From positions 1,043,340 to 1,107,339 of the forward strand of contig JALIZF010001877.1 in the NCBI GenBank assembly GCA_029948255.1: 64,000 nucleotides of DNA, given 5' to 3'. A program made the translations under genes and the position numbers. This document shows, piece by piece, positions 22,122-32,718 of this stretch (within the stretch, counting starts at the first letter, position 1; each line of letters starts with the position of its first letter). Source of the stretch: Telmatactis stephensoni (Eukaryota > Cnidaria > Anthozoa > Actiniaria > Isophelliidae). The notes beneath the pieces were generated by a model. That model was given only the letters and a program-made list of their open reading frames with translations. It was not told the DNA's origin and did no database searches.

Positions 22122-23396
22122 CACAATCACAATCTGTAAATTTCAAATGCCAGAATTTTAACGGTCATTCATTGTAACTTGCCTGAAGAGTGTGGTCAAT
22201 TTTTGATCATACAAAACAGCCTGTAGCAATAAAACAATGAATCATTCTTAAAGTCTTCAACAATTTAAATATATAGTATGTCCTGCTCCTATTTTTATAG
22301 TTGAGCACTCTTTGGAAATAAGTTCATGACACGAATTTTAAAGTATATATATATATATACATACCTTTTCTCTTAGTCTTTTAAAACTGTAATTCACCGT
22401 TTACGGTGCGATAGTTTTCCAATAAACCATTTATGATGATGATGATGATGATTGCAAGTTGCAAGTTGCACAAGGACATGTTGCATGCATACACTTCCAA
22501 TATACTTTGATTGGTTGAAACTGACAGCTCATTGTTTTTCAGCCAATCAGCAAGGGCGATTTCTCTTTTTTGCACGTGACTTCTTTGATTTCGTCTTTTT
22601 TGCACAGTGATTTCAAAAAAAATCATCAAGCAGCTGACCAATCAGGATCGAGAATTTTTGATGGTGATATTATTGCAGAATACAAGGTAATCTGTCCGTC
22701 TTCATAAGATGCCATCTAATTCTCTTTTGATAAAACAAAATAATCGATTGTTGTCATTGTCAGTTTCTTTAGTTTAGATTCTCGGGTGGCCCACCAATTG
22801 GATGAAATCTTCCAAAGAGTGCAGGTCTTCCCCAGAATACACTTGTTTTCAAATGGAAATTGGAAAGTAGCAATCTAGTTGAATTTGCTGTATCTCCCAA
22901 TGGGGTGCTCCACCTTCTTGGTCTTAGCAGAGTTCCCTTCAGCCTGCACGAGCCGAGCACCATACCTAAGAAAAAATGGTAACCCATCTAGTTGATTTTT
23001 CATGGACACACATTGAGTCCAACACCTGTGTACATTGCGATGCTGATTGGCTGATTGATTTTTGTCACCAACTTCACGTGTGCCGACACTTTGAAAATTC
23101 ATAATCTATAAGTTTCCTTGCAGTTTTAACAGGTCTGCAAAACTTAAAAATATTTATCAATTTTCAAGATAATTAATCTGTGCTAATCTTGTTGGGTTAA
23201 AGCAAAAAGAATGTAATATTTTTGGGCAGTGGGAGGCGGTGTCATTTCAAAAACTGTTTTTCACTCAAGAGAAAAAATCATCATTAGGAGCTTGTGATTT
23301 ATGTCCTGGATTAAGGTGAAACCAAAAAGTGTAAACTAAACACTCTGTACAAGACAAGATGGATTGAGCAAGATTCGACGTTCGAGACAATAATCA
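22122..23396. other. No recognisable gene; short TGA microsatellite
   Basis: A (TGA)6 run at about 22434-22452 is the only clear repeat. Minus-strand ORFs at 22769-23102 show no known motif. AT-rich otherwise. Confidence 0.4.
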
Positions 23397-23682
23397 ACAT
23401 ACACCTATTTCAAAAAAGGTTGTCGTATGAGAGGTCTCAAGCCTACGCGACTAGACCGAAAAGGAGTATGGGTAGTTGCAAAATTTCCCTCTCTTTTTCG
23501 CATTGGTCTTGATTTTAGCATCAGCAAATGAAGCTCTTTGATGTATTAGGTCATGGCAAAGTGAAGTTGAATTATGGTGTGGATATTTGCGTGGTTTTAT
23601 AGCTTTAGTAATTTTTACCCATGCTTCCTTTCGGGTGAGTCGCGTAGGCTTTTACCGACAACATTTATTGAAATAGGTGTAT
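23397..23682. mobile_element. MITE copy C of the CTATTTCAAAAAAGGTT family
   Basis: Left end ATACACCTATTTCAAAAAAG then GTTGTC; right end GACAACATTTATTGAAATAG then GTGTAT. A second arm pair follows: CCTACGCGACTAGACCGAAA on the left, and TTTCGGGTGAGTCGCGTAGG on the right. About 286 bp. Confidence 0.75.
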
Positions 23683-24002
23683 ATCAATGCTTAGTCAATA
23701 TGCTGGACCCAACAGAAGAGTACTTTAATTGACAAAACCAGGAAACGTGGGAATGGGATTAAAATACAACGACATTGGTGAATGGACTGAGATAGGCAAC
23801 GATAAATTTTGGGCACATTTTTAGTTTTGTGTACTCAAAGGAATTGCTCGAGTACATATGCACTACAATGTTGTCATGCAGAGGTATATTTTGGTTTCAA
23901 GAGACTGAATGACGTCACTGAGTCCTACAATGACATTTCACATGGTATAGGATATGTGGTTTCAACGTCTTTACACCAAGGTCTTACGTCTTATCAGAGT
24001 TA
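23683..24002. other. Spacer before LINE A
   Basis: About 320 bases with a 64-residue ORF that has no motif. It may be 5' debris of LINE A or host sequence. Confidence 0.35.
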
Positions 24003-24014
24003 GTGGGATCCTCA

Positions 24015-24618
24015 GCAGACTAGTCTGTTTCTAAAACCTGTTACTTCTGAAGAGATTAGAAATGAAATCAGTAAACTTGACTCTTCCAAATCAACTGGCC
24101 CATACAGCATTCCCACTAGATTGAAATTACTCCATAACTATATAGCACCTCCATTAGAAAGACTTTATAATTGTTCATTTTCTACTGGCATTGTACCTGA
24201 TAAATTCAAATTAGCTTGCTTGTATGATTCCTGTCTTTAGAAGTGGTTGTCAAACAAATATCTGTAATTACAGACCTATTTCCTTGTTACCAATTGTCAA
24301 CCGTTTGCTAGAGAAGCTTGTGTATAAAAGATTGATTAATTTTATTATTGCCCAAAATATTTTGTTTGAAAACCAGTTTGGATTTAGAGCTAGGCATTCT
24401 ACTACACTAGCCACAGTTTTAATCATTGATAAAATCCAAAGTGCCATTGAGGAAGGCAAATTTTCATGTGGAATTTTTTTAGACCTCAGTAAGGCTTTTG
24501 ATTGTGTCAATCATAGCATTCTCTTATCTAAACTTGAATATTATGGTCTTAGAGGCCTTACTCATCTCTGGTTTAAATCTTACTTATCAAATAGGAAGCA
24601 ATACATCTCCATAGGAAA
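24015..24618 (+). pseudogene. LINE A reverse transcriptase, part 1
   Basis: Reads LKPVTSEEIRNEISKLDSSK, then STGPYSIPTRLKLLH, IPVFRSG, CNYRPISLLPIVNRLLEKL, ENQFGFRARHSTTLATV and GIFLDLSKAFDCVNHSI, the first catalytic Asp, then WFKSYLSNRKQYISIGNS. A frame change lies near 24222 (FKLA to MIPVFRS). These are RT fingers and palm motifs 1-4 of a CR1/jockey-type LINE. The frame ends at the insertion of LINE B. Confidence 0.85.
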
Positions 24619-24623
24619 TAGTA
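24619..24623. other. Target-site duplication of LINE B, left copy (TAGTA)
   Basis: TAGTA here is repeated at 26687-26691. With one copy removed, the LINE A frame runs through without a break, supporting a recent insertion. Confidence 0.7.
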
Positions 24624-26686
24624 ATAATAATAATAATAATAATATTTATTCAGGAAAGCTCACGTCACATTACGTGGTTTTCAGTGAGGTCCTGCAGAGT
24701 ACATAAATTTAAATTAAAGAAGAAAAAATTACAAGAAATCACAAAAACATAAAGTTACAAATATGAAATTAATGAAATAATATGATGAAAAGAATATGCA
24801 AGTTTCTGAGTTAATGTTCTTAGGTCTATGAATCAGTGAAGCAATACTTTTTTAGCTTTTGCTTTAAAGCCTTGCAAGTTTTTTACATCTCTTAGGTGAT
24901 CAGGTAAAGAGTTCCAGTCATCAGCTAAGGTATAGAGTAGTGTTTGGTTTCCCCAATTTCGCTTTGCAAAGGGCAGACGAATGTCGTTTCTTCTACGTGT
25001 ATCATGGTTATGTACATCCTTGTTGTAATGCACATTGAATTCATGATAATCAATGTATTCATTTAGATATTTGAAGGCCATTACAACTCGGTGGTACCTT
25101 CGACGTTCTCCAAGTGTTTTCCAACTAAGCTTATCGAGAGCATATGTTGCAGAGGAGTACACTGGAAAGTCCAATATCAGTTTTGCTGCCTTATTTTGTA
25201 AAATCTGCAACTGGTTCATAAGACTTGAGTTGTTTTTATCCCCCCAGACAAAATCAGCATAATCAAACAGTGGACCAATCAGACTATTATAGAGAGTGAC
25301 GCGGGCATGTGTTGGTAGTAGATATTTAACTCTTCTCAGTATACCCAGCCTCTGATTGACCTTGGTACAAAGTCTGTCGACATGCTCAGTCCATAATATG
25401 GTTTGCTGAACTGTTACACCAAGATACTTGAAGGACTTAGTAGATTCTATGGGTTGGTCGTTGGCATATATGATGAAGTCTTTGATTGCCTTTAACTTTT
25501 GAGCACTTCCAAAAATCATAAATTTGCATTTTGATGTATTTAATGTCAGCAAATTGTTACGAAACCAACCAGATACTGTCATCAGATCTGCATTGAGTGT
25601 TTCTTCAAGTTTGTTGACATCACTTGAAGAGAAGTAAAGAACAGTGTCATCAACATACAGAATAATATTACTGGCAGTTTTACATGATGGTAGATCGTTA
25701 ACATAAATAATGAACAGAAGAGGACCCAGTATGCTGCCTTGAGGTACGCCTACAGTCATAGGTGCAGGAGAAGAGATAACGTCACCAACAGATGTAGCTT
25801 GGCTTCTTTCAGACAGATATGATTTAAACCAATCAATGGCATCTTCATCAAGTCCCAGACACTCAAGCTTGCTTAATAATAAATAATGGTCGACAGTGTC
25901 AAATGCCTTGGTAAGATCTAGAAATACTGCACCTGTAAAGCGACCATTATCCATGTTGTTAAGGATGTCATCAGTAAAATGAGCTAAAGCAACTCCAGTA
26001 GAAAGTTTGGGATGGAAACCAAATTGGTTAGGTGTTATCAACTTGTTTTCGTTCATGTAGCTGTACAGTTGGACGTGAACAACTTTCTCCAGAATCTTGC
26101 TAATTGTTGGTAAGATGCTGATGGGTCTGTAGTTGTTAGGATCACAGCGATTTCCAGATTTGAACAATGATGTCACTCTGCCACATTTCCAGATGGATGG
26201 CACAATATTAGTTGATAGTGAGCGATTGAATAATCTCGTTAGACTGTCAGATATTACATGAGATGAGTCTTTAAGAAGACGTGCGCTAATATTGTCCAGT
26301 CCAATAGCTTTGTTCGTTTTCAAATGATTTAGCTCTTTAAGAACAAATTCTGTCTCTACTGGTTTGAAAGAAAATTTGTTGATAGAGGCATTACATCTTC
26401 CTACACTCGTAGTAGGTGGTGTTACAGATGTCTTCAGTTTACCAGCAAGCTTTGAACCTATAGTGGCAAAATGATGGTTCAGTGTTTCAGCCATGGATTT
26501 TGCGTCTGAAATGATGACTCCATCAGATTCTAAACAAGATATTTGTGAACTTTCCTTTCGCGACGTTACATCATTTAAGATTTTCCAGAGATCACTTGGA
26601 TTGTTCTTATTCTCTTCAACAAGTTTGCAGTAGTACTCGTATTTACACGTTCTGATGGATTTATTCACAAAGTTTTTTTGTTTTTT
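24624..26686 (-). mobile_element. LINE B, 5'-truncated antisense insertion in LINE A
   Basis: About 2.06 kb on the minus strand. The 3' end is a (TTA)n tail (plus strand TAATAATAAT at 24624-24644). The 5' end stops inside the coding region, the usual truncation of target-primed reverse transcription. The RT frame has no stops for over 600 codons, so it is a young copy compared with LINE A. Confidence 0.85.
24833..26686 (-). CDS. LINE B reverse transcriptase (endonuclease missing)
   Basis: Copies the element RNA at the target nick. The real element sequence begins near EILKKQKNFVNKS; the apparent Met 38 codons upstream is an accident of LINE A antisense sequence. In order: FHH-type linker HHFATIGSKLAG, KTNKAIGLDNISARLLK, NNYRPISILPTISKILEK, NQFGFHPKLSTGVALAHF, AVFLDLTKAFDTVDH (first Asp), VGVPQGSILGPLLFIIYVND, then ILYVDDTVLYFSS (catalytic DD, with YVDD rather than the FADD usual in this group). 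Then FKYLGVTV, a 'LGILRRVKYLLP' thumb and a C-terminal domain ending FKAKAKKVLLH. No stops. The upstream ORF1 and endonuclease are lost by 5' truncation. Confidence 0.85.
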   Translation of the reverse strand, partial: KKQKNFVNKSIRTCKYEYYCKLVEENKNNPSDLWKILNDVTSRKESSQISCLESDGVIISDAKSMAETLNHHFATIGSKLAGKLKTSVTPPTTSVGRCNASINKFSFKPVETEFVLKELNHLKTNKAIGLDNISARLLKDSSHVISDSLTRLFNRSLSTNIVPSIWKCGRVTSLFKSGNRCDPNNYRPISILPTISKILEKVVHVQLYSYMNENKLITPNQFGFHPKLSTGVALAHFTDDILNNMDNGRFTGAVFLDLTKAFDTVDHYLLLSKLECLGLDEDAIDWFKSYLSERSQATSVGDVISSPAPMTVGVPQGSILGPLLFIIYVNDLPSCKTASNIILYVDDTVLYFSSSDVNKLEETLNADLMTVSGWFRNNLLTLNTSKCKFMIFGSAQKLKAIKDFIIYANDQPIESTKSFKYLGVTVQQTILWTEHVDRLCTKVNQRLGILRRVKYLLPTHARVTLYNSLIGPLFDYADFVWGDKNNSSLMNQLQILQNKAAKLILDFPVYSSATYALDKLSWKTLGERRRYHRVVMAFKYLNEYIDYHEFNVHYNKDVHNHDTRRRNDIRLPFAKRNWGNQTLLYTLADDWNSLPDHLRDVKNLQGFKAKAKKVLLH

Positions 26687-27381
26687 TAGTATTTCTGAAG
26701 AGCAACCCCTTTCTTGTGGTGTCCCCCAAGGTAGTGTCCTGGGACCAATTCTATTTCTCCAATACATAAATGACTTCAACAAAAGCTCAGATCTTTTCAA
26801 CTTTCATCTATTTGCTGATGATTGTAATCTTTTTTTTTGCACATTAGAGTATCATAGAACTTGAAAAGTTGATCGATACACATTTAACTAACATCCATAA
26901 GTTGTTCCTTAACATTGACAAAACAAATTTTGTTATTTTTCATCCCCCTCAAAAGAAACTGCTACATAATATACATCTAGTTATAAACCTAGTACCTTTG
27001 AAATCAGTGAACAGTATTAAATATCTTGGTATTTATCTTGATTCTCACTTGTCTTTCAAAGCTCATGTTCAAAACTTGTCCCAGAAAATTAAACGTAGTA
27101 TTGGTATTCTTTCTAAGTTACGCCACTATGTTACTTCCAAGGTGCTTATTCAATTGTACTACTCACTTATTTATCCATACTTTATCTATGGTATCCCTGT
27201 TTGGGGAAACACATATCCCACCACATTGAAACCCTTATTGATACTTCAGAAAAAAGCAATATGCATAATGACTTTCTCAAAGCCCTTTATTCAAGCAACT
27301 TGGTATTTTAAAACTACCCGATCTAGTTACCCTTCATAATGCCTTAATTATGTATAATTTTCATTTAAATAGTCTACCTAG
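26687..27381 (+). pseudogene. LINE A reverse transcriptase, part 2
   Basis: Starts after LINE B with SISEEQPLSCGVPQGSVLGP, then FHLFADDCNLFF (catalytic ADD), a stop after about 26864, then FLNIDKTNFVIFHPPQKK, IKYLGIYLDSHLSFKAHVQN and GILSKLRHYVTSKVLIQLYY. A frameshift near 27290 changes the frame to LGILKLPDLVTLHNAL. Ends at the gypsy insertion (CCTAG). Confidence 0.85.
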
Positions 27382-27500
27382 TGTAATATCACTACGACAG
27401 CCGGCAATCAAGAGACTTTATTCAGCTCTCACACTACTTGATATAATGATACGTGATACTTAAGGTCAATAATAATCACGTGTTGTTACATAATACTACA
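27382..27500 (-). repeat. 3' LTR of the gypsy element
   Basis: 119 bases, TGTAATATCACTACGACAGC to ATAATACTACA on the plus strand. One difference from the other LTR (ATACGTGAT here, ATACATGAT there). Very short for a gypsy LTR. Confidence 0.9.
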
Positions 27501-27572
27501 TCTCTCTTTTTCAGTTATAATGGAAATGATTTCAAAATTAAAACTCTATCTAAACAATGTTCGAGAGTACAT

Positions 27573-29470
27573 TTAAAGGTCCAATCTGTTTGGTGGCACA
27601 ACGTTCCTACCAGAGCAAGTACGGTAGGGTCCACCTGGTTCTTTTATGTTTCTCTCTTCACTTGCGTGTGGTTGTTCGTTCGCACAAGGTAACAGAAAAC
27701 GTTGGTTGCGAAGCACTTGTCCTTTAGGCGTGTTGACGATGTAAGAACGAGGGGAATCTGCATGTCTGGCTACTGTAGCTGATTCCTTCCTGTCTGGCAC
27801 CCAGACCTTTTGTCCAACTTGTAAAGGTGGTAGGTCTCTTACTCCATAACGTTTGTCGTAGTATGCTTTCTGATTAAGTTTCTGTTGTATAGAATGTTCC
27901 CTTACTTTCTCCAAGCCAGGCCATTTTGGTTCTAAGCTTGTTGGAATGCCGGGAACTCCATTTCTCAGTTTTCTTCCGAACAGAAGTTCTGCTGGTGATT
28001 TTCCTACTTCTAGAGGAGTAGATCGGTACGCCAGTAGAGCTTTGTTTGGATCAGATGACTTGATCAGAAGATGCTTTACTGTTTGAACTGCTCGTTCGGC
28101 ACTGCCATTGGATTGTGGGTAAATAGGACTGCTGGTGATGTGTTGAAACTCCCAATCCTTCGCAAACTTCGCGAACTCTGCGGAACTGTACTGCGGTCCA
28201 TTGTCGCTACGTAACACTTCCGGTATACCATGACGTGCGAAGATTGACTTAAGGGCTCGGATGGTTTCTTGCGAAGACTCTGATGTCAACAGGCTTACTT
28301 CCACGAACTTGGAAAAGTAGTCTACGACCACTAAGTAAGGCTTTCCTTTCAGGTAGCAAAAGTCTGTTCCAAGCTTTTGCCATGGTCTGTCTGGCACTGC
28401 CGTCGGGATAAGTGGCTCTTTTGGGTTACTGCGATGTTCTGTACACTTTCGACAGTTGCTCACCATATCTTCAATTTGGCGGCTTAAACCGGGCCACCAT
28501 ACCGCTGACTTGGCTCTCTCACGACACTTGGTGATACCCTGGTGACCCTCGTGGATCCGGTCTAAGATCTCTAATCTCATTTGGGAAGGGATGACAATTC
28601 TCTCGTCATACACCAGAAGGTCATGGATAACTGTAAGGTTTCCTCTGAAAGGCCAGTAAGGCTGTAGTGCCCCTGGTAGCTTGTTGCGCTCAGGCCACTC
28701 AACTTCGCTGTATTCCCTGATGAGCCGGCAGACTTCATCTTCTCGTTGTCTTGCTTTTATGGACTCCAAAGCCCTAGATATATACGCAACAGGTTTCCAC
28801 ACACCATTAACCCTTTTTTGGGTAAGCACTGCTCCGATGCCGTACGATGATGCATCTGCGGACACTTTTGTCTCGAGAGTGGTATCGTAGACAGCAAGGG
28901 TTGGTGTAGTGCTGAGCTGGTCTTTAATGGTCTGAAAAGCAGCACGCTGGCTTTCACCCCATAACCATGAACTTTCCTTCACTAGTAGATCTCTCAGTGG
29001 CTTTGTCAGCTCAGCTAGGTTTGATATGTACTTCCCCACTTGGTTGATCATACCCAGAAAACGTCGTAGCTCGGATACATCTGAGGGTTCTTTCATTTCT
29101 TTGATGGCTGCAACTTTACTGGGATCAATCTTAATACCATCTTTTCCAACGATATGGCCCAGGAATTTCACATTGTCTTTTGCGAATTCACATTTCTCCT
29201 CGTTGAGGGTTACATTTGAGTCTTGCAGCTTTTGTAGGACTGCTGTTAGTCTCTCATCATGCTCTTCTTGTGTGGCACCATACACTAACATATCATCAAT
29301 TTGACACACTACTCCCGGCAGACCTTCTAGGATTGTTTGCATTGTTTTCTGAAAGTGTTCAGGAGCTGACGAAATGCCAAAAGGTAAGCGTTTGTAGCAA
29401 TACCTCCCCCAGGGTGTAATGAACGTCGTCAGAAGTTTGGACTGATCGTCTAGCTTCCTCTGCCAAAACC
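27573..29470 (-). CDS. Gypsy Pol: RT C-half, RNase H, integrase
   Basis: Minus-strand frame from about 29470 to the stop at 27573. It enters mid-RT (KLDDQSKLLTTFITPWGRYC, LPFGISSAPEHFQKTM). Then VVCQIDDMLVYG (catalytic DD), the FLGHIVGKDGI thumb, and RNase H VSADASSYGIGAVLTQK. The integrase zinc finger is HEGHQGITKCRERAKS to NCRKC. The integrase core shows GTDFCYLKG (Asp), LRSDNGPQYSS (Asp) and PQSNGSAERAVQ (Glu), followed by a GQKVWVPDRKES tail. The integrase DDE is complete. Protease and RT fingers are missing because a deletion near 29470 fuses this frame to the end of gag. No in-frame stop. Confidence 0.85.
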
Positions 29471-30334
29471 CAGTGACCTCCAGTCTGTCTCTGATCCCTC
29501 GGTAATTTCCCCGAAAAAATATTCTTCCTCGCTATCCTCTGCTTCAACCAAGTTGAGCTTTGCCGACTTGCATACTTTGGCAAAGTGTCCTTTCTTTTTA
29601 CATTTGTGACATGTAGAATCCTTGGCAGGACATTGACTTCGGTTGTGATTACTGTTTCCACATCGCGTACAAGTCTTTGATTCATTTTGGGCTGGGCGGT
29701 TGTTCGCATACTTTGCATTTCCCCGTTTCCGGTTTGATTTACCAACGATGGCGTCCACGTGAGCGTTGGCTTTCACGTCGCTGGCCAATTCCGGGTTACG
29801 TAACATGTGTTGTTGTCTCTTCACTGTTTCACTTTGTCTTGCAGCTTCCATTGCCTTCTCTAACGTTAACGTTGAATCCATCTGTAGTTTTGCACTAAGC
29901 TTCGCATCTGCTATTCCAACTACTATGCGGTCTCTAATCAGTTCACGTCTCAATATTCCAAATTCACAGTGTTCTGACAGCGTATATAAAGCAGTGACGA
30001 AAGTATCGACGGACTCCTGCGGTTCTTGCTTGCGCATATTAAATTTCGCTCTCTCGAAAATTACGTTTCTTGTAGCCACAAAGTACTTGGAAAACATCTC
30101 TTTGACTTTATCATAGTCCTTTTCGTTGCCTTTCTTGAAAGTGAAACTTTTCATTATTTCATCAGCTTCGTCTCCCATAGTATAAAGCAGCATGTTGATT
30201 TGTTGTTCGTCAGGCTTGCTGTTCAATTCAGTTGCGATTCGATATCGTTCAAATCGTTGGATCCACTTGGCCCAACCTTCAGGGTTTCTGAAGTCGAACT
30301 GACTCGGAGGCTGTATATTCGTGTTTGCGGCCAT
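29450..30334 (-). CDS. Gypsy Gag with two zinc knuckles
   Basis: Structural protein that packages element RNA. The start is taken as MAANTNIQPPSQFDF (Met at 30334); the longer frame into the LTR is unlikely. About 295 residues. A capsid-like helical part (WAKWIQRFERYRIATEL, FNMRKQEPQESVDTFVTALY) is followed by two CCHC knuckles, CTRCGNSNHNRSQC and CHKCKKKGHFAKVC, and an acidic tail EDSEEEYFFGEITEG. The last residues (from about 29470) come from the deletion junction and read in another pol frame, so the natural C-terminus and protease are lost. Confidence 0.85.
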   Translation of the reverse strand: MAANTNIQPPSQFDFRNPEGWAKWIQRFERYRIATELNSKPDEQQINMLLYTMGDEADEIMKSFTFKKGNEKDYDKVKEMFSKYFVATRNVIFERAKFNMRKQEPQESVDTFVTALYTLSEHCEFGILRRELIRDRIVVGIADAKLSAKLQMDSTLTLEKAMEAARQSETVKRQQHMLRNPELASDVKANAHVDAIVGKSNRKRGNAKYANNRPAQNESKTCTRCGNSNHNRSQCPAKDSTCHKCKKKGHFAKVCKSAKLNLVEAEDSEEEYFFGEITEGSETDWRSLGFGRGS

Positions 30335-30377
30335 TTCTGCTCGCTTTTCGTCTAGATTCTTATTACTTCTGACACCA

Positions 30378-30496
30378 TGTAATATCACTACGACAGCCGG
30401 CAATCAAGAGACTTTATTCAGCTCTCACACTACTTGATATAATGATACATGATACTTAAGGTCAATAATAATCACGTGTTGTTACATAATACTACA
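30378..30496 (-). repeat. 5' LTR of the gypsy element
   Basis: 119 bases, 118 identical to the LTR at 27382. With the 5-bp duplication CCTAG immediately after, this fixes the element boundary. Confidence 0.9.
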
Positions 30497-30830
30497 CCTA
30501 GTGCTTTTAAGAACTTTTTTATCTTAGCCAAGAATCGACATCATTACAATACAAGGTTTGCTTCTAAACTATCCCTGTGTCCCCCAGTATCAAAACGAAT
30601 TATGGCAAATTTTCACTTCGCTATCAAGGCCCCATTATATGGAATGACATTGATGTATCAATTAAAACAAAATCAAAATCTATTTTTAAATTCAAATTCA
30701 TTTCAGAACTCCTCAAAAAGTATTAGATTATCATTCATCCACAATTGTTGTTGTTGTAGCATGTTGTTGTGTACTTTGTTGCGTACTCATTTTTGTGACT
30801 GTTTTTCTTTCACCTTGATATAAAGTAGTT
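30497..30830 (+). pseudogene. LINE A ORF2 C-terminal end
   Basis: Starts SAFKNFFILAKNRHHYNTRF, then ASKLSLCPP, then after a shift NYGKF and IIWNDIDVSIKTKSK, a typical CR1/L2-type C-terminus (H-YNTR, NYGK, GP-IWN). Followed by an untranslated tail to the (AATCTTG)n end. Confidence 0.75.
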
Positions 30831-31017
30831 TTTTTCTCTGACCACACAATGCTTCAAATTCCATATTTGGTTATCTGACTCGATTAATGCCAAGTTATTT
30901 CAGATAACCTGTACTATCAATTTGTTATATTTTATATTTATTCCTTTTCCTATATACACAATATGTATATATGTATATATATCTATATATTGTATATTCA
31001 AACAGTGTGGTACAAAT

Positions 31018-31041
31018 AAAGAATCTTGAATCTTGAATCTT
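31018..31041 (+). repeat. LINE A 3' microsatellite tail (AATCTTG)3
   Basis: AGAATCTTGAATCTTGAATC lies just after an AATAAA. Short 3' repeats instead of poly(A) are a CR1/L2 trait. Confidence 0.75.
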
Positions 31042-31550
31042 GATCTGTCGAAGAATGTCCACATGTTTGTCAGCAGCAGAGAAACAGAGAATTGGAAATG
31101 TGTCATTGCTATACCATTTTGGGAAGTCATTACCAAGGAGTTGAAGTCAAGATATAGCAAAGAAAAGTGGGCACATGAACTTTGCACCCTTGTGCTTGAT
31201 TTGATCAGACAATCAAAGGTCTCAATGAGACAACTCACGGATACAGCTACATAGCCTACAAGCCAATTCCAAAAGGAAAAACCTATGCACCAAAATAAAT
31301 CCTGAAGGGGGGAGGGGAGACTGCAACTAAAATAAGGGGGTTTGAAAGCGTTTGCAGTCTCCCCAGTACATAAATCTTAAGAAATGTTAAGCATGTTTGT
31401 TCAACTGTCGGGATTTAGACAAAAAAAATTCAACTCTTGATCAAATCACACCCTTTTTCGTCTTTTTCCTGCACTCCCCTCCCCCTTGGGACTTACTTTG
31501 ACATTCTTGATTAGGGTACGAGAACTAAAAGTGAGCAACATAGTCCTACT
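31042..31550. other. No recognised gene; one orphan ORF
   Basis: An open frame 31033-31254 (SKNVHMFVSSRETENWKC on) begins in the LINE tail and has no true start. It could be a host exon into which LINE A landed, but I do not recognise it. A G-rich patch lies at 31303-31320. Confidence 0.3.
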
Positions 31551-31650
31551 TTACCATAGGCATTTAACTGCGTTACTTTAGATGTATTTAATTCATGTGT
31601 AAAGACGTAAATGGCAAATTTCGATATTACAGTAAACATTGTGTATCTTG
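31551..31650 (+). repeat. Dispersed repeat, copy 1
   Basis: TTACCATAGGCATTTAACTG through GTGTAAAGACGTAAATGGCA to GTGTATCT. A second copy in the same orientation lies at 57252-57353, by eye over 80 percent alike. Family unknown. Confidence 0.65.
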
Positions 31651-32362
31651 AATCAAAGCTGCACTCATAGACAATTAGCAACTTCCTGTGTCCTTATGTT
31701 TGCTGACAACATTTGACGTCAAAATGGCGACAAATTTCAGTTGGTATTAGAGATTTCCGATTTACGGGCTTTGGCACTAATAGTGCCACATACTAATTAG
31801 CATATGTAGTGTGAGCAATAGTGCGTAACACTTACACCGCGTATCAGAAAACCCTCCACTCCGAATATACATTTGACATTTTTTTATCATTTTTCTTTTC
31901 CACACTGAAACAGCATTTTCGTATTTTAGACAAAAGAAATAGGCTGTTTTAGTGTGGACGGATAGCCTGTGAACAGGCTCTGGGGCCGGAGAAGGGCTTG
32001 TCGTAGCAATGCGTTTCCATATAATTCAAAACCGTCGGAAGGCAAAACAAATTTTTGTCAATAATCTTTTTGGGCGCGCAATTCGTTTATCTTTTAATCA
32101 TCAAAATTAGCTAACAAACTTATCTAGCCCTTACTTAGCAAATAACTAGAAATAACAACTGTTCTGTGGCCCGACAGTCCATAGTGGAAAAACGACGCTT
32201 TCGTGCCTGCAGTACGTATACGTGATCGCTCGATACTCGGATAGCATAATTTAGAGATGATGTCTAGGAAAAGGATTCTGCTTTGCTTGTAATGTATGTA
32301 TTGGCTGATTCAGATGAGTCATCAAGCTGGATTTAACATTTCAGAGATTAATCTTCAGTCAC

Positions 32363-32534
32363 GTACGCAGGAAACGGCAGACGGCAGAGACGATCACGCG
32401 GCCTCCTTTTTTTCACAGCTGCTGATATGCTTTTGGAACTTTTCATGTCTACGACAAATGTGAAATGACTTATCTTCGCGTTCAAACGCCAACGACAAAC
32501 GCGAAAAAAGTCTGCCCTCTGCCGTTTCCCGTAC
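32363..32534. mobile_element. 172-bp MITE, TIR GTACGCAGGAAACGGCAGA
   Basis: The left arm starts GTACGCAGGAAACGGCAGAC; the right arm, reversed, reads GTACGGGAAACGGCAGAGGG. Arms of about 25 bases with small indels. No ORF. Confidence 0.65.
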
Positions 32535-32718
32535 ACTGGCTGGGTGAAGCTTAAGCCAACCCGAGTGCATGGGTGTGATCGGCCAATCAACGTACCTTTT
32601 TACCTCAGCACTCGCAGCGAGCTAAGGAGTACCCGTTAGAAATAAAATCTATTGTTCATAGGCGAATACAAATGATCGCTGCGAGTTCTTTCTGCGATGA
32701 GTCGAGAGAGTCTGCTTA

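Larger units (their letters stand above)
27382..30496 (-). mobile_element. Ty3/gypsy LTR retrotransposon, internally deleted
   Basis: 3.1 kb on the minus strand between two 119-bp LTRs that begin TG and end CA and differ at one base. A 5-bp target duplication CCTAG lies at 27377-27381 and 30497-30501. Next to the 5' LTR is TGGTGTCAGAAG, a primer-binding-site-like sequence. Next to the 3' LTR is a purine tract AAAAAGAGAGA. gag and most of pol are open, but protease and the first half of RT are missing, so it would need help to move. Confidence 0.9.
24003..31041 (+). mobile_element. LINE A (CR1/L2-like), split by two later insertions
   Basis: A non-LTR retrotransposon whose RT gene is read at 24015-24618, 26687-27381 and 30497-30830. 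It is interrupted by antisense LINE B (24624-26686) and a gypsy element (27382-30496). It is 5'-truncated: no endonuclease is visible. The 3' end carries a short (AATCTTG)n repeat at about 31018-31041 rather than poly(A), typical of CR1/L2-type LINEs. The three segments join in logical domain order across both insertions, which proves the nesting. Confidence 0.85.
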
